From: Gammaproteobacteria bacterium
Lineage (GTDB): Bacteria; Pseudomonadota; Gammaproteobacteria; Ga0077536
Direction: 5' to 3'
Assembly (NCBI GenBank): GCA_016209015.1
Contig: JACQWY010000026.1
Span: forward strand, 1-64,000
Length of the DNA: 64,000 nucleotides
Shown here: positions 14,402-23,512 of the stretch, one piece after another
Layout: each line of letters starts with the position of its first letter
Position numbering within the stretch: position 1 is the stretch's first letter
Position numbers and translations under genes: made by a program
The notes under the pieces: model-generated
Told to the model about the DNA's origin: nothing
Databases searched by the model: none
Seen by the model: only the letters and a program-made list of their open reading frames with translations

Positions 14402-15763
14402 ATGAACGAAACCCTCAAATTCCTGCTCGACGACGCGGCAATGCCCCGCGCCTGGTACAACCTCGTCGCGGATCTGCCGGTCGCGCCGCCGCCGGTGCTC
14501 CATCCCGGCACGCGCGCGCCGCTCGCGCCGTCCGAGCTCGAGCCGCTGTTCCCGCGCGCGGTGATCGAGCAGGAGATGAGCGCGGAGCGCTACATCGACA
14601 TTCCCGAGCCCGTGCAGGCGATCTACCGCCAGTGGCGGCCCTCGCCGCTGCATCGTGCGCGCCGCCTCGAACGCGCGCTCGATACGCCGGCCCGCATCTA
14701 CTACAAGTACGAGGGCGTGAGCCCGTGCGGCAGTCACAAGCCGAACACCGCGATCCCCCAGGCCTTCTATTCCAAGCAGGAAGGCGTGAAGCGCATCGCG
14801 ACCGAGACGGGCGCGGGCCAGTGGGGCTCGTCGCTCGCGCTCGCCGGCGCGTTCTTCGGGCTCGAGATCGAAGTGTTCATGGTGAAGGTGAGCTATCAGC
14901 AGAAACCTTACCGGCGCGCCTACATGGAGAGCTTCGGCGCCCGCTGCATCGCGAGCCCGAGCATGGAGACGGCGGCGGGCCGCGGCATACTCGCGCAACA
15001 TCCGGATTCGACCGGCAGCCTCGGCATCGCGATCAGCGAAGCCGTGGAGCGCGCGGCGCAGAACGCCGACACGAAGTACGCGCTCGGCAGCGTGCTGAAT
15101 CACGTCTTGCTGCACCAGACGGTGATCGGGCTCGAAGCGATCCGCCAGTTCGATCGCGCGAACGATTATCCGGAGATCGTGATCGCCTGCACCGGCGGCG
15201 GCAGCAACTTCGGTGGCCTCGTGTTTCCCTTCCTCGGCTCACAGCTCCGCGGCGGGCCGCGCGTGCGGGCGATCGCCGTCGAGCCCGCGAACTGCCCGAC
15301 GCTGACCCAGGGCCGCTACGCCTACGACTTCGGCGACACCGCGCATCTGACGCCCTTGATGAAGATGCACACGCTCGGCTCGGGCTTCATTCCCCCCGGC
15401 TTCCATGCCGGCGGCCTGCGCTATCACGGCATGGCGCCGCTCGTGAGCCTCGTCGTCGATCTCGGCCTCGCGGAAGCCCGCGCCTGTCACCAGCGCGAAT
15501 GCTTCGAGGCCGGCCTCACGTTCGCGCGCGCCGAAGGCATCCTGCCGGCGCCGGAATCGAATCACGCGGTGCGCGTCGGTATCGACGAGGCTCTGAAGTG
15601 CAAAGCGGAAGGCCGGTCGCGCAGCATCCTGATCGGCCTCTCGGGGCATGCCGACTTCGACATGCAGGCGTACTCCGATTACCAGGCCGGGGTGTTGCAC
15701 GATCATACCTACGAGCTCGCGGATCTCGAGCGGGCGCTGGCGGCGTTGCCGTCGGCGGAGTGA
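14402..15763 (+). CDS. TrpB2-type tryptophan synthase beta-like enzyme
   Basis: A 453-residue PLP enzyme of the TrpB2 class (longer N-terminus than TrpB1, usually not paired with TrpA). The PLP lysine is K113 in [10 protein letters not shown], the phosphate-binding loop is [11 protein letters not shown], and the family motifs [14 protein letters not shown] and [16 protein letters not shown] are present. The ATG at 14402 is preferred over the TTG just before it. The class makes tryptophan from indole and serine or works as a salvage or modified beta-replacing enzyme. The position after an aromatic ammonia-lyase and near an Lrp regulator suggests a linked aromatic amino acid pathway; the product is not deducible. 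Confidence 0.85.
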   Translation: MNETLKFLLDDAAMPRAWYNLVADLPVAPPPVLHPGTRAPLAPSELEPLFPRAVIEQEMSAERYIDIPEPVQAIYRQWRPSPLHRARRLERALDTPARIYYKYEGVSPCGSHKPNTAIPQAFYSKQEGVKRIATETGAGQWGSSLALAGAFFGLEIEVFMVKVSYQQKPYRRAYMESFGARCIASPSMETAAGRGILAQHPDSTGSLGIAISEAVERAAQNADTKYALGSVLNHVLLHQTVIGLEAIRQFDRANDYPEIVIACTGGGSNFGGLVFPFLGSQLRGGPRVRAIAVEPANCPTLTQGRYAYDFGDTAHLTPLMKMHTLGSGFIPPGFHAGGLRYHGMAPLVSLVVDLGLAEARACHQRECFEAGLTFARAEGILPAPESNHAVRVGIDEALKCKAEGRSRSILIGLSGHADFDMQAYSDYQAGVLHDHTYELADLERALAALPSAE

Positions 15764-15775
15764 TGGTCGATACGT

Positions 15776-15814
15776 GAAGACGCGATCGATGCGCCTCCTT
15801 CGTCGGCACATCCT
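15776..15814 (-). repeat. REP-like repeat, family B copy 1
   Basis: About 38 bases nearly identical, in inverse orientation, to 22035-22071. It contains a short stem (GATGC/GCATC type) around a CCTCCTTCGTC loop, related to the loop core of family A. It lies 13 bases after the TrpB2 stop codon. Confidence 0.65.
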
Positions 15815-15828
15815 AATGAAGCGGACCG

Positions 15829-15952
15829 TTCGTAGGTCCATTGATTAGCGCCAGCGTAATCGGACGTTCGTGTCATGCGTCACCTGGGTATCGCGCGCCG
15901 TGCGAGGTTCGGAGCGTCCGATTACGCCTGCGGCTAATCAACGGACCTACGT
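15829..15952. repeat. REP family C, inverted pair
   Basis: Two imperfect hairpins in opposite orientation share the core CGTAATCGGACG / CGTCCGATTACG and outer arms GTAGGTCC / GGACCTAC, together forming one long palindrome. The same core recurs at 26821-26887. They lie between the convergent TrpB2 and ICMT-like genes. Confidence 0.7.
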
Positions 15953-15953
15953 G

Positions 15954-17249
15954 CTACGTGCGGGGCTTGCAGTAACGCAGGAACGGAAAGATCTTCCCCA
16001 GCCCGCGCAGCGGGCCGTGCGCCTCCATCCACGCCGCGTACGCGACGTAATCCGGATCGCGGCTCAGATGCCATTCCTCGGTACGCGCGCGCAGGTAGTA
16101 GAGCGCGTTCAGCGCGAGCAGCAGCCCGCAATTGCGGACTGCGTCGAGCGCGTCCCCGGCCGGGATGAACGGGATGGAAATCAGCCACCAGCTCAGGTTC
16201 TTCGAGAGATACGCCGGGTGCTTCGACCAGCGGTAGGGACCGTTCGTGATGATGCCGCGATGCGTGAGGTTCGAGAAACGCAGGCCGAAGGCGATCGTCG
16301 AGAGCGTGTAGAGGCTCAACAGGACGAGGATGACGATCGCCCACACCATCCGCAGCGCGGGCTGATCGACGAGCCAGTTGTCCCAGAACAGGCGATCGTC
16401 GTAGCGGAAATAGCGCGCGCCGAGGACGAGGCCATAGAACGGATCGTAGCAGGCGATGGCGACGAGCCAGCCGCGCACCGTCGGCTCGACGCTCCGCATG
16501 TGCGAATCGAAAAGGCGCACCGTCAGGGTGTAGCCGACGACGCAGAACAGCACGTCGAGCGCGTAAGTGAGGTCGTAGACGAACGTGTAGACGTGCATGA
16601 GCTCCGGCTGGAGCGAGCGATACGAGAGCTCGAGTCCGTAATAGCGATCGTCGAGGAAGACGACCATGAGCGGCAGGAAGAAGCCCTTCACCCCCCAGCC
16701 GAGGAAATGCAGGCGCAGCGTCGGCCCGTCGCAGTCCGCGGTGCTGAACGTCGAGACGAGCCGGCCGAGCTGCCAGTAGGCGTCGCGCGGCTCGGTCATG
16801 CGCGGATCCGCCCACAGGAAATAGAACGGTGCGAAGACGAGGAACGGCGGTCCGATGGTCTTGAGAAACCGCCAGAACGGCGTGTAGAACGTGCCCTGGT
16901 ACTCCGGCACGAGCCAGTAGGCGAGCGCGAGGAGGCCGAGCGTGACGCCGAGGCCGACGAGGCGGAAGACGACGTCCGGCAGCGCGCGCGCGCGCAGCGG
17001 CCGCGGCGCGTAACCCGTGCTCGTGCGCAGGCCGGCGCGCAGCCACACGACGTCGCCGAGCACGAGCGCGGCCGCGACGACGAGACAGGGCATGATCGGC
17101 AGATACAGCCCGCGCAGCGCGGGCCAGCTCAAGACGCGCGAGGGCGGGAAAGCCCACAGGGCGAGCAGCGCCGCGGCCAGCGCGGCGAGGCAGATGCCGA
17201 AGTGCTGCGCCGATCGCGGTCGCGGGGCGGCGCGTGCTGCGGACTCCAT
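15954..17249 (-). CDS. Multi-pass membrane protein with ICMT/PEMT-like C-terminus
   Basis: A 431-residue protein with about nine hydrophobic helices. The last 110 residues carry the isoprenylcysteine/phospholipid methyltransferase pattern: ITNGPYRWSKHPAYLSKNLSWW (the RHP-type SAM-binding motif), then RARTEEWHLSRDPDYVAYAAWMEAHG (the E-E-x-x-L motif). Members transfer methyl groups from SAM to membrane-embedded substrates or reduce sterol-like lipids. The long N-terminal membrane part is not typical of short bacterial ICMTs, so the substrate is uncertain. It is 33 bases downstream of the alpha/beta hydrolase at 17283-18074, on the same strand. Confidence 0.75.
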   Translation of the reverse strand: MESAARAAPRPRSAQHFGICLAALAAALLALWAFPPSRVLSWPALRGLYLPIMPCLVVAAALVLGDVVWLRAGLRTSTGYAPRPLRARALPDVVFRLVGLGVTLGLLALAYWLVPEYQGTFYTPFWRFLKTIGPPFLVFAPFYFLWADPRMTEPRDAYWQLGRLVSTFSTADCDGPTLRLHFLGWGVKGFFLPLMVVFLDDRYYGLELSYRSLQPELMHVYTFVYDLTYALDVLFCVVGYTLTVRLFDSHMRSVEPTVRGWLVAIACYDPFYGLVLGARYFRYDDRLFWDNWLVDQPALRMVWAIVILVLLSLYTLSTIAFGLRFSNLTHRGIITNGPYRWSKHPAYLSKNLSWWLISIPFIPAGDALDAVRNCGLLLALNALYYLRARTEEWHLSRDPDYVAYAAWMEAHGPLRGLGKIFPFLRYCKPRT

Positions 17250-17282
17250 CCGGTGCGGCGACCCTTCGCGCTCGGGTCCGGC

Positions 17283-18074
17283 TCAGGCGCCGATCCCGTC
17301 CATGAACCGGCGCACCGCCGCGCTCGTGCCCTGCGGATCGAGATTCGGCTCGAAGTTCGCGCCGGTGAGCTCGATCGCCAGGGCCTCCGGCAGGGCCTCC
17401 TTCGTGCGCTGATAGCCGAGATAGAGCACGTCGTCGGGCGCCGCCAGCAGCAGCACCGGGCACTGCAGGTGCGCGATGAATTCGTCGAACGGGTAGTCCC
17501 ACACGCAGCGATAGACCATGCCGCGTGCGCGCCAGGCGCGGAGCGCGAGCCACATCTCGTCGTTGCACATGTCCATGTCGCGCGTCGCGCCGAGGCCGGT
17601 GAGGTACTCCCAGGTCTCGGCGAGATACGTGCCGGCGACGTCGGGCGCGGCCGAGCCGCTGAAGTTCTCGCGATACCACTGCTTCTCCTCGTCCGTGAGG
17701 CGCAGGGGCCCTACCATCATCACGGACTTCACGCGCTCCGGATAGAGCATCGCGAGCTCGGCGACCATGCCGGCGCCGGTGTGATTGCCGAAGGCGTGGA
17801 ACTCCGCGAGGCCGAGCTCATCCACGGCCTCCATCACGCGCAGCGTGAGCTCGCTGATCGAGGTGAACGGCGGCGGATCGTAGGATTCACCGAAGCCCGG
17901 CAGATCGAAGGCGTAGACGCGGAAGCGATCCTCGAGCGCGGCGAGCGTGCGCTCGTACATCTTCGAGGAGCTCACGTTCTGGTGGAGGAAGATGATCGGT
18001 GTCGCGTCCACGGGACCGCCGTAGCGGTAGTGGATCTGACCCGAGGGCGTATCGACGTAGGCCTTCTTGATCAT
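17283..18074 (-). CDS. Alpha/beta-hydrolase-fold protein with GNHTG elbow
   Basis: A 263-residue alpha/beta-hydrolase-fold protein. The oxyanion region is IIFLHQNVSSS and the fold motif DLPGFGES is present. The nucleophile elbow is G96-N-H98-T-G100, so histidine occupies the usual serine place. The late position that normally holds the catalytic histidine (G-H-F) reads G-A-N-F. The acid-region segment APDDVLYLG is present. It may be a non-hydrolytic member (lyase-, oxygenase- or decarboxylase-like) or a binding protein. It is likely co-transcribed with the membrane protein downstream and diverges from the molybdenum hydroxylase operon at 18261. Confidence 0.75.
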   Translation of the reverse strand: MIKKAYVDTPSGQIHYRYGGPVDATPIIFLHQNVSSSKMYERTLAALEDRFRVYAFDLPGFGESYDPPPFTSISELTLRVMEAVDELGLAEFHAFGNHTGAGMVAELAMLYPERVKSVMMVGPLRLTDEEKQWYRENFSGSAAPDVAGTYLAETWEYLTGLGATRDMDMCNDEMWLALRAWRARGMVYRCVWDYPFDEFIAHLQCPVLLLAAPDDVLYLGYQRTKEALPEALAIELTGANFEPNLDPQGTSAAVRRFMDGIGA

Positions 18075-18260
18075 CGCGACGTCTCCCGGCTGCGGATAGT
18101 GCGGACTCTAACACTCGACGCGGCGCGATGGGCACTGCGGCGTCCCGCACCCGTGACGATGTGCTGTATTGCATCATCCAGGGCGCCGCACGCGCGCATT
18201 GCCCGACCCGCCCACGACCGTATTATGATTCGGCGGCACGGAAACGGAGGAGGGGAGCCG

Positions 18261-19142
18261 ATGTATCCGAACGCCATCGCGCACTATCACGCGCCGACGG
18301 AGCTCGCAGACGTGCTCGCGCTGCTCGCGGCCGGCGGCGAGGCGAAAGTGATCGCGGGCGGCCAGACGCTGATGCCGCTCTTGAAGTCGCGCCTCTATTC
18401 GCCCGCGACACTCGTCGATCTGAATCGCGTGCGCGGCCTGGGTGCGATCGAGGAACACCCCGATCGCCTCGTCCTCGGCGCGCTGGTCCGCCATCAGCAG
18501 GCCGCGACGCATCCCGTCGTCCGCGCCCGCTGCCGCGTGCTCGCTTCCGCCGCGATCAAGGTCGCGGATCGTCAGGTGCGCAATCGCGGCACGCTCGCCG
18601 GCAGTCTCGCGTACGGCGATTACACGAGTGACATCGCCCCTGCCCTGCTCGCCCTCGGTGCCGCCGTCCGCATCGCGCGTCACGGCGCGGCGGAACGCGT
18701 CGTCGACCTCGACGCTTTCCTCGTCGGCCCCTTCGAATGCGATCTCGCGCGCGAAGAGCTCGTCACCGCAATCGAGATCCCGCTCGAGCCGGGCGCGACC
18801 GGCGGCGCCTACGTCAAGATCGGCCGCGTCGCGCACGATCGGGTGACGGTGAGCGTCGGCGCGCACGTCGCACTCGACGGCGCGGGCCGCCTGCGCTTCG
18901 CCCGTCTCGGTTTCGGCGGCCTCTCGCCGCGCGCGCAGCGGGCCCGCGCCGCCGAGGAGCTGCTCGCGGGCCGGACGCCGTCCGCGCCGCTCTTCGCCGA
19001 AGCCGGCGCGGTGGCGGCGAACGGCGTGAAGACGCGCAGCGACGAGCTCGCCTCCGCCGAATACCGCACCCAGCTCATCCGCGTCACGGTCCCGCAGTCG
19101 CTCGAACGCGCCGTCCGACGGGCAAGAGGAGATCTCGCATGA
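18261..19142 (+). CDS. Molybdenum hydroxylase FAD-binding subunit (CoxM type), operon 1
   Basis: A 293-residue FAD-binding subunit of the xanthine dehydrogenase/CO dehydrogenase family. FAD-contacting motifs are KVIAGGQTLMPLLKSR and the second site 'VRNRGTLAGSLAYGDYTSDIAPALLALGA'. The C-terminal CO_deh_flav_C part follows (AYVKIGRVAHDRVTVSVGAHVAL). The ATG at 18261 has a strong GGAGGAGGGGA site. It passes electrons from the iron-sulfur subunit to an acceptor in the cytoplasm. The stop overlaps the next start (ATGA), which implies translational coupling. Confidence 0.9.
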   Translation: MYPNAIAHYHAPTELADVLALLAAGGEAKVIAGGQTLMPLLKSRLYSPATLVDLNRVRGLGAIEEHPDRLVLGALVRHQQAATHPVVRARCRVLASAAIKVADRQVRNRGTLAGSLAYGDYTSDIAPALLALGAAVRIARHGAAERVVDLDAFLVGPFECDLAREELVTAIEIPLEPGATGGAYVKIGRVAHDRVTVSVGAHVALDGAGRLRFARLGFGGLSPRAQRARAAEELLAGRTPSAPLFAEAGAVAANGVKTRSDELASAEYRTQLIRVTVPQSLERAVRRARGDLA

Positions 19143-19645
19143 AGCGCGACGTCGCGATCACCATCAACGGCGAGCGCCATGAGGCGACGGTCGATCATCG
19201 CCTGCTGCTCGTCGATTTCATCCGCGAGAACGCGGCGCTCACCGGTACGCATCAGGGCTGCGGCTACGAGGGCCGCTGCGGCATGTGCACGATCATCGTC
19301 GACGGTGTTGCCGTGAAATCCTGCCTCATGCTCGCCGTGCAGGCGGACGGCTGCCAGGTGCTCACCATCGAAGGACTCGCACGAGGCGATACGCTGCATC
19401 CGCTGCAGCACGCGTTCTGGGAGAAGCACGGCCTGCAATGCGGCTTCTGCACGCCCGGCATGTTGATGACGGCCTACGAGTACCTGAAGGATCCGGATCC
19501 GTCCGAAGAGGCGATCCGCGAAGGACTGAAAGGCGTGCTGTGCCGCTGCACCGGCTACGTCGGCATCGTCGACGCCGTGAAGCAGGCGATCGCCACACTC
19601 GAGGCGATGCCCGCCGCGGAGCGCGCGAAATGGTTTCCGCTGTGA
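19139..19645 (+). CDS. Molybdenum hydroxylase 2Fe-2S subunit (CoxS type), operon 1
   Basis: A 168-residue small subunit with two [2Fe-2S] clusters. The plant-ferredoxin-like set is [10 protein letters not shown] followed by a later KSC; the second set is C-G-F-C-T-P-G with CRCTGY. The length and layout are standard. It sits between the FAD subunit and the large subunit, the usual M-S-L gene order for this family, and carries electrons from molybdenum to FAD. Confidence 0.93.
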   Translation: MKRDVAITINGERHEATVDHRLLLVDFIRENAALTGTHQGCGYEGRCGMCTIIVDGVAVKSCLMLAVQADGCQVLTIEGLARGDTLHPLQHAFWEKHGLQCGFCTPGMLMTAYEYLKDPDPSEEAIREGLKGVLCRCTGYVGIVDAVKQAIATLEAMPAAERAKWFPL

Positions 19646-19659
19646 ACGGGGGCGGGGAG

Positions 19660-22023
19660 ATGAACGGCGGGAAGTGGGTCGGTCGCCCGCTCAAGCGCAA
19701 GGAGGATCGGCGCCTCCTCGTCGGCGAGGGGCAGTACGTCGCGGACCTGAAGCTGCCGCGCATGGTGTACGCCGGCTTCGTGCGCAGCCCGCACGCGCAC
19801 GCGAAGATCCTCGGGATCGACGCCACGCGCGCGCTCGCCGTGCCGGGCGTCGTCGCGGTGATGACGGGACGGGACTTCGCGGAATACGGGCCGATTCTGA
19901 GCGATCTCAGCGTGCCGAAGCTGCCGGGCGAGACGAAGCGGCCGATCTTCTCCGCGCTGCCGGTCGACGAGGTGGGCTATGTCGGCGATCTCGTCGCGGT
20001 CGTCATCGCGAAGGACAAGTACGCGGTCGAGGACGGCGTCGATGCCGTCGACGTCGAGTACGAGCCGCTGCCGGCGGTGATCGAGATCGCGGACGCCCTG
20101 AAACCCGATGCCCCGCTCGTCTATCCGGAATGGGGCGACAACGTCGTCTACCACCAGCACCTCGTCGCGGGCGACGCGGATGCCGCGTTCGCGAACGCCG
20201 ATCATGTCATCGAGGAACGCTTCACCTGTCCGCGGAACGGCGCCTCGCCCATGGAGACGCGCGCCGCGATCGCGAGCTACGGCGCGGCCGAAGGGCTCAC
20301 GGTCTGGCTCACGACGCAGCGCTCGCACATCAAGCGGCATCTGCTCGCGGAATACTTCAAGCTCCCGGACAACCAGATTCGCGTCATCGCGCCGATGGAC
20401 GTCGGCGGCGGCTTCGGCGTGAAGGCGCCGCTCTACCGCGAGGACATCGCGGTGTGCGCGATGGCGATGAAGCTGCGCCGGCCCGTGAAGTGGGTCGAGA
20501 ACCGGCAGGAGAACCTGCTGAACATCGGCCAGGAGCGCGATCAGATCCACGAGATGGCGATTGCCTTCACGCAGGACGGCCGCATCACGGGCCTGCGCGA
20601 TCGCATGTACGCGAACTGCGGCGATGCACGCGTGCCGATCTACATCGGCATCGCCATGCCCTGGCTCGGCATGATGTATCTCACGAACGCCTACGACATC
20701 CCGAACCTCGACGTCGATCTCACCTGCGTCGTCTCGCACAAGGCGGGGCTCACGCCGAGCCGCGCCTTCGGCTCGTTCACGGGCCGCTTCGCGATCGACC
20801 GCATGGTCGATCTCGCCGCGAAGCAGCTCGGCATGGACATCGTCGAGATCCGGCGCCGCAATGCGATTTCGAAATTCCCGCACGTGACCGCGGCCGGCGT
20901 CTATTGCGACTCCGGCGACTTCGACGGTGCGATCACGAAAGCCTGCGAGGCGATCGACTACCCCGGCTTCCGCAAGCTGCAGAGCGACGCGCGTGCGGAG
21001 GGCCGTTACCTCGGCGTCGGCTTCAGCCTGGGCCTCGAGTTCTCCGGCCTCTCCTCGCAGATCCTCGTGCCGATGGAGCGCCAGCCGGGTTTCGGTGTGG
21101 CGACCGTGCGCTTCGACGCGAACGGCAACGTGCAGCTCGCGCACGGCGATCAGCCGCAGGGCCAGGGGCACGACACCGTGCTCTCGCAGGTCGTCGCGGA
21201 CGAGCTCGGCATCACGCCGGACGACGTGCGCGTCATCTCCGGCGACACGCAGTCCGCGCCGTTCGCGGCCGGCACGCTCGCCTCGCGCATGGCGTCCTAC
21301 ACCGTGAGTGCCGCGTACTACGCTGCGCAGGGGCTGCGCAAGAAGATGGCCTCGATCGCCGCGCACCTGCTCGGCGTGCCGGACGAGCCCGAGGCCTTCG
21401 CGTTCGCCGGCGGTGAGGCGGTGTGGACGCGCGATCCGACGAAGCGTCTCACGGTCGCGCGCATCGCCGAGACCGCGCTGCTCGCGCCGACGGAGCTGCC
21501 GCCCGGCATGGAAGGCGGACTGGAGAACACCTCGCACTTCGAGGCCGATGCGCCCGGCATGCAGAGCACGAACGTGCACGCCGTGATCGTCGAGGCCTTC
21601 CCGGACACCGGGCGCTACAAGATCCTGCGTTACGTCGCGGTCGACGATTCCGGCCTCGCCCTGAATCCGCTCATCGTGCGCGGCCAGGTCCAGGGCGGCA
21701 TCGCGCTCGGCATCAGCAATGCGTGCTTCGAACAGTTCCACTACACCGCGGACGGCCAGCAGACGACGGCCTCGCTGGCCGAATACCTCATGGCCTCGAG
21801 CGCGGATCTGCCGCACATCGAGACCCACGAGCACAACGTGCCGACGCCGCACAATCCGCTCGGCTCGAAGGGCAAGGGCGAGGGACCGACGGGCATGGTG
21901 CCGGGGGCGCTCGGCAATGCGCTCGAGGACGCGCTCGGGCCGTTCGACGTGAGGATCACGGAGCTGCCGATGACCTACGAGCGCATCTGGCGTCTCGTCG
22001 ACGCGCGCCGACGCGCGGGCTGA
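19660..22023 (+). CDS. Molybdenum hydroxylase large (molybdopterin) subunit, operon 1
   Basis: A 787-residue molybdopterin-binding catalytic subunit. Motifs in order are VGRPLKRKEDRRLLVGEGQYVADL at the start, VRSPHAHAKI, GGGFGVKAPLYREDIAVCAMAM (Mo-pterin contact), SRAFGSFTGRFAIDRMVDLAAK at the active-site loop, GQGHDTVLSQVVADELG, and the catalytic glutamate region KGKGEGPTGMVPGA. The CO-dehydrogenase-type active-site cysteine loop is absent, so an organic hydroxylation substrate is expected. The start is uncertain: GTG at 19642, ATG at 19630 and ATG at 19660 are all in frame. Neighbours (hydrolases, reductases) suggest catabolism of a ring compound. Confidence 0.9.
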   Translation: MNGGKWVGRPLKRKEDRRLLVGEGQYVADLKLPRMVYAGFVRSPHAHAKILGIDATRALAVPGVVAVMTGRDFAEYGPILSDLSVPKLPGETKRPIFSALPVDEVGYVGDLVAVVIAKDKYAVEDGVDAVDVEYEPLPAVIEIADALKPDAPLVYPEWGDNVVYHQHLVAGDADAAFANADHVIEERFTCPRNGASPMETRAAIASYGAAEGLTVWLTTQRSHIKRHLLAEYFKLPDNQIRVIAPMDVGGGFGVKAPLYREDIAVCAMAMKLRRPVKWVENRQENLLNIGQERDQIHEMAIAFTQDGRITGLRDRMYANCGDARVPIYIGIAMPWLGMMYLTNAYDIPNLDVDLTCVVSHKAGLTPSRAFGSFTGRFAIDRMVDLAAKQLGMDIVEIRRRNAISKFPHVTAAGVYCDSGDFDGAITKACEAIDYPGFRKLQSDARAEGRYLGVGFSLGLEFSGLSSQILVPMERQPGFGVATVRFDANGNVQLAHGDQPQGQGHDTVLSQVVADELGITPDDVRVISGDTQSAPFAAGTLASRMASYTVSAAYYAAQGLRKKMASIAAHLLGVPDEPEAFAFAGGEAVWTRDPTKRLTVARIAETALLAPTELPPGMEGGLENTSHFEADAPGMQSTNVHAVIVEAFPDTGRYKILRYVAVDDSGLALNPLIVRGQVQGGIALGISNACFEQFHYTADGQQTTASLAEYLMASSADLPHIETHEHNVPTPHNPLGSKGKGEGPTGMVPGALGNALEDALGPFDVRITELPMTYERIWRLVDARRRAG

Positions 22024-22034
22024 TCGATTCTCAC

Positions 22035-22071
22035 AGGATGCCGACGCAGGAGGCGCATCGATCGCGTCTTC
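22035..22071 (+). repeat. REP-like repeat, family B copy 2
   Basis: The inverse of 15776-15814 with few differences. It lies 11 bases past the stop codon of the large molybdenum hydroxylase subunit. Confidence 0.65.
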
Positions 22072-22133
22072 CCGCACCGCGTAGAGCGTCGTCGGGTCAC
22101 ACTGCACTCAGCCGACCCGGGGGAATTCGATCC

Positions 22134-22577
22134 ATGGCTGCAGGGAGTGTCGCGACACGTACCGCGGAGGAGACGAAAGCGCTCGGCGGGCGTTTCACGG
22201 ACGGGCACGGGAACTGCCCCTGGCGAGCGCTCCTCGCGTCGCTCGCGGCGACGGGCGGCATCGAATCGATCGACCTGCGCGGTTTTCCTGCGCCCTGCCA
22301 GATTCAGCTCTGGCACACCGGCACGCAACGCTACCTCGCCTGGGACTACCGATCTCCTGAATGGCTGCACGACGAGCCCGAGACACCGCGGGAGGACTAC
22401 GTCCTCGTCTCCGACGAGCTGCGCTACGACGCGGCACGCTGCTGGATCACGCACATCATCATCTGGCGCGGCGAGGCGACGGGCCGGCGCTATGTGTGGA
22501 TCGTGCGGGCAAAGGATTTCCGGGAGCGGATCGGATCGCGCGACTCGGACGAGCTGCGCGGCGGCGTGTTCCACTGA
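22134..22577 (+). CDS. Hypothetical cytoplasmic protein
   Basis: A 147-residue protein of no family known to me. No signal peptide or membrane segment is seen. Its composition is that of a normal soluble protein, with many aromatics: CQIQLWHTGTQRYLAWDYRSPEWLHDEP, then CWITHIIIWRGEATGRRYVWIVRAKDFRERI. The start is taken at the ATG at 22134; the longer upstream frame is a shadow of the preceding gene. It lies between molybdenum hydroxylase operon 1 and the XRE-cupin regulator. Confidence 0.6.
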   Translation: MAAGSVATRTAEETKALGGRFTDGHGNCPWRALLASLAATGGIESIDLRGFPAPCQIQLWHTGTQRYLAWDYRSPEWLHDEPETPREDYVLVSDELRYDAARCWITHIIIWRGEATGRRYVWIVRAKDFRERIGSRDSDELRGGVFH

Positions 22578-22641
22578 GCCCTCTCGGGCGCGGGCCACCT
22601 CTCGCCAAATCGGCCGCGCATGCTCTAGATTACGGCCGACC

Positions 22642-23238
22642 ATGTCAGCCCCACCCGTCAAACCCGATCCGAAGTCCTCACCCGGCAGCGGCCTCATCGG
22701 CGGCAAGCTGCGCGCGCTGCGCAAATCGCGCGGCATGACGCTGCAGGCCGTCGCGGACGCGACGAAGCTCTCGGTCGGTCACTTGAGCCAGCTCGAGCGC
22801 GACATCACCTCGCCGTCCGTGAAGACCTTGCACGACATCGGGCTCGCGCTCGGCGTGAACATCGGCTGGTTCTTCGACGCGAACGAAGCGAAGGACGCGG
22901 ACTCGCGCTACGTCGTGCGCAGCGCGAACCGGCGGCGCATCCATTTCGCGGACGGGATCGACGACTACCGGTTGAACTCGCGCGCGACGGAGACGCTCGG
23001 ACTGCTCTACAGCGTGTTCGAGCCCGGCGCCTCGAGCGGCGATCGCACCTATGCCCACGCCGGCGAGGAAGCCGGCTACGTGGTCTCCGGCCAGCTCGAG
23101 TTCTGGATCGACGGCGAGCATCTCGTCGTCCAGGCCGGCGACAGCTTCAGTTTCCCGAGCACGAGCGAGCACCGCTATCAGAATCCCGGCCCCGATCGCA
23201 CGGTCATCATCTGGGCCATGACCCCGCCGAGTTATTGA
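22642..23238 (+). CDS. XRE-family regulator with C-terminal cupin domain
   Basis: A 198-residue regulator. A helix-turn-helix (IGGKLRALRKSRGMTLQAVADATKLSVGHLSQLERDITSPSVKTLHDIGLALGVNIGWFF, residues 19-78) is followed by a cupin barrel (SSGDRTYAHAGEEAGYVVSGQLEFWIDGEHLVVQAGDSFSFPSTSEHRYQNPG). This class (PuuR/SutR-like) represses catabolic genes and senses a small molecule in the cupin. A candidate operator dyad lies just downstream at 23288-23302, before the next gene. The target is unknown; operon 1 is the closest candidate. Confidence 0.9.
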   Translation: MSAPPVKPDPKSSPGSGLIGGKLRALRKSRGMTLQAVADATKLSVGHLSQLERDITSPSVKTLHDIGLALGVNIGWFFDANEAKDADSRYVVRSANRRRIHFADGIDDYRLNSRATETLGLLYSVFEPGASSGDRTYAHAGEEAGYVVSGQLEFWIDGEHLVVQAGDSFSFPSTSEHRYQNPGPDRTVIIWAMTPPSY

Positions 23239-23239
23239 G

Positions 23240-23271
23240 CGCCGGCAGCGACGCCGGGCGGCGGCGTTTTT
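23240..23271 (+). terminator. Probable terminator of the XRE-cupin gene
   Basis: The stem CGCCGGC/GCCGGGCG (one bulge) directly follows the stop codon, and a run of five T lies at 23267-23271 after a short GC spacer. Confidence 0.4.
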
Positions 23272-23287
23272 CATATATTTCATATTT

Positions 23288-23302
23288 GTGAAATAACTTC
23301 AC
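23288..23302. promoter_or_regulatory. AT-rich promoter region with dyad GTGAAATAACTTCAC
   Basis: GTGAA/TTCAC arms are separated by five bases within an AT-rich stretch (about 23268-23320), unusual for this GC-rich window. It precedes the hypothetical gene at 23513 by 210 bases and follows the XRE-cupin gene. It is a plausible operator or promoter, but which regulator binds is unknown. Confidence 0.4.
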
Positions 23303-23512
23303 GATTCTGGCGGTATAAATGCTGCGTCAGCACAAGGGTTTACGCAAAGTCGTGAAAAGTTTCGTTGATCTGAGCGTCCGGAGACGCTAAATTTTCACCG
23401 TCCGACAAATTCCGGCGGCCGGGAGCTGCACCCCGCGATTTCGAGTCTCGCGGGCCCACCCTGCCGGTCGCCGGCCCCCGCTTGTCCGCGGTGCATCCCC
23501 GGAGCCCGATCG

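Noticed and set aside
15870-19142. A 1090-codon plus-strand open frame
   Set aside because: Its first 800 codons lie opposite the ICMT-like and alpha/beta-hydrolase genes and are low-complexity; only the end from 18261 is the real FAD subunit.
18261-22023. Aerobic CO dehydrogenase (coxMSL)
   Set aside because: The gene order fits, but the large subunit lacks the active-site cysteine loop of true CO dehydrogenase.
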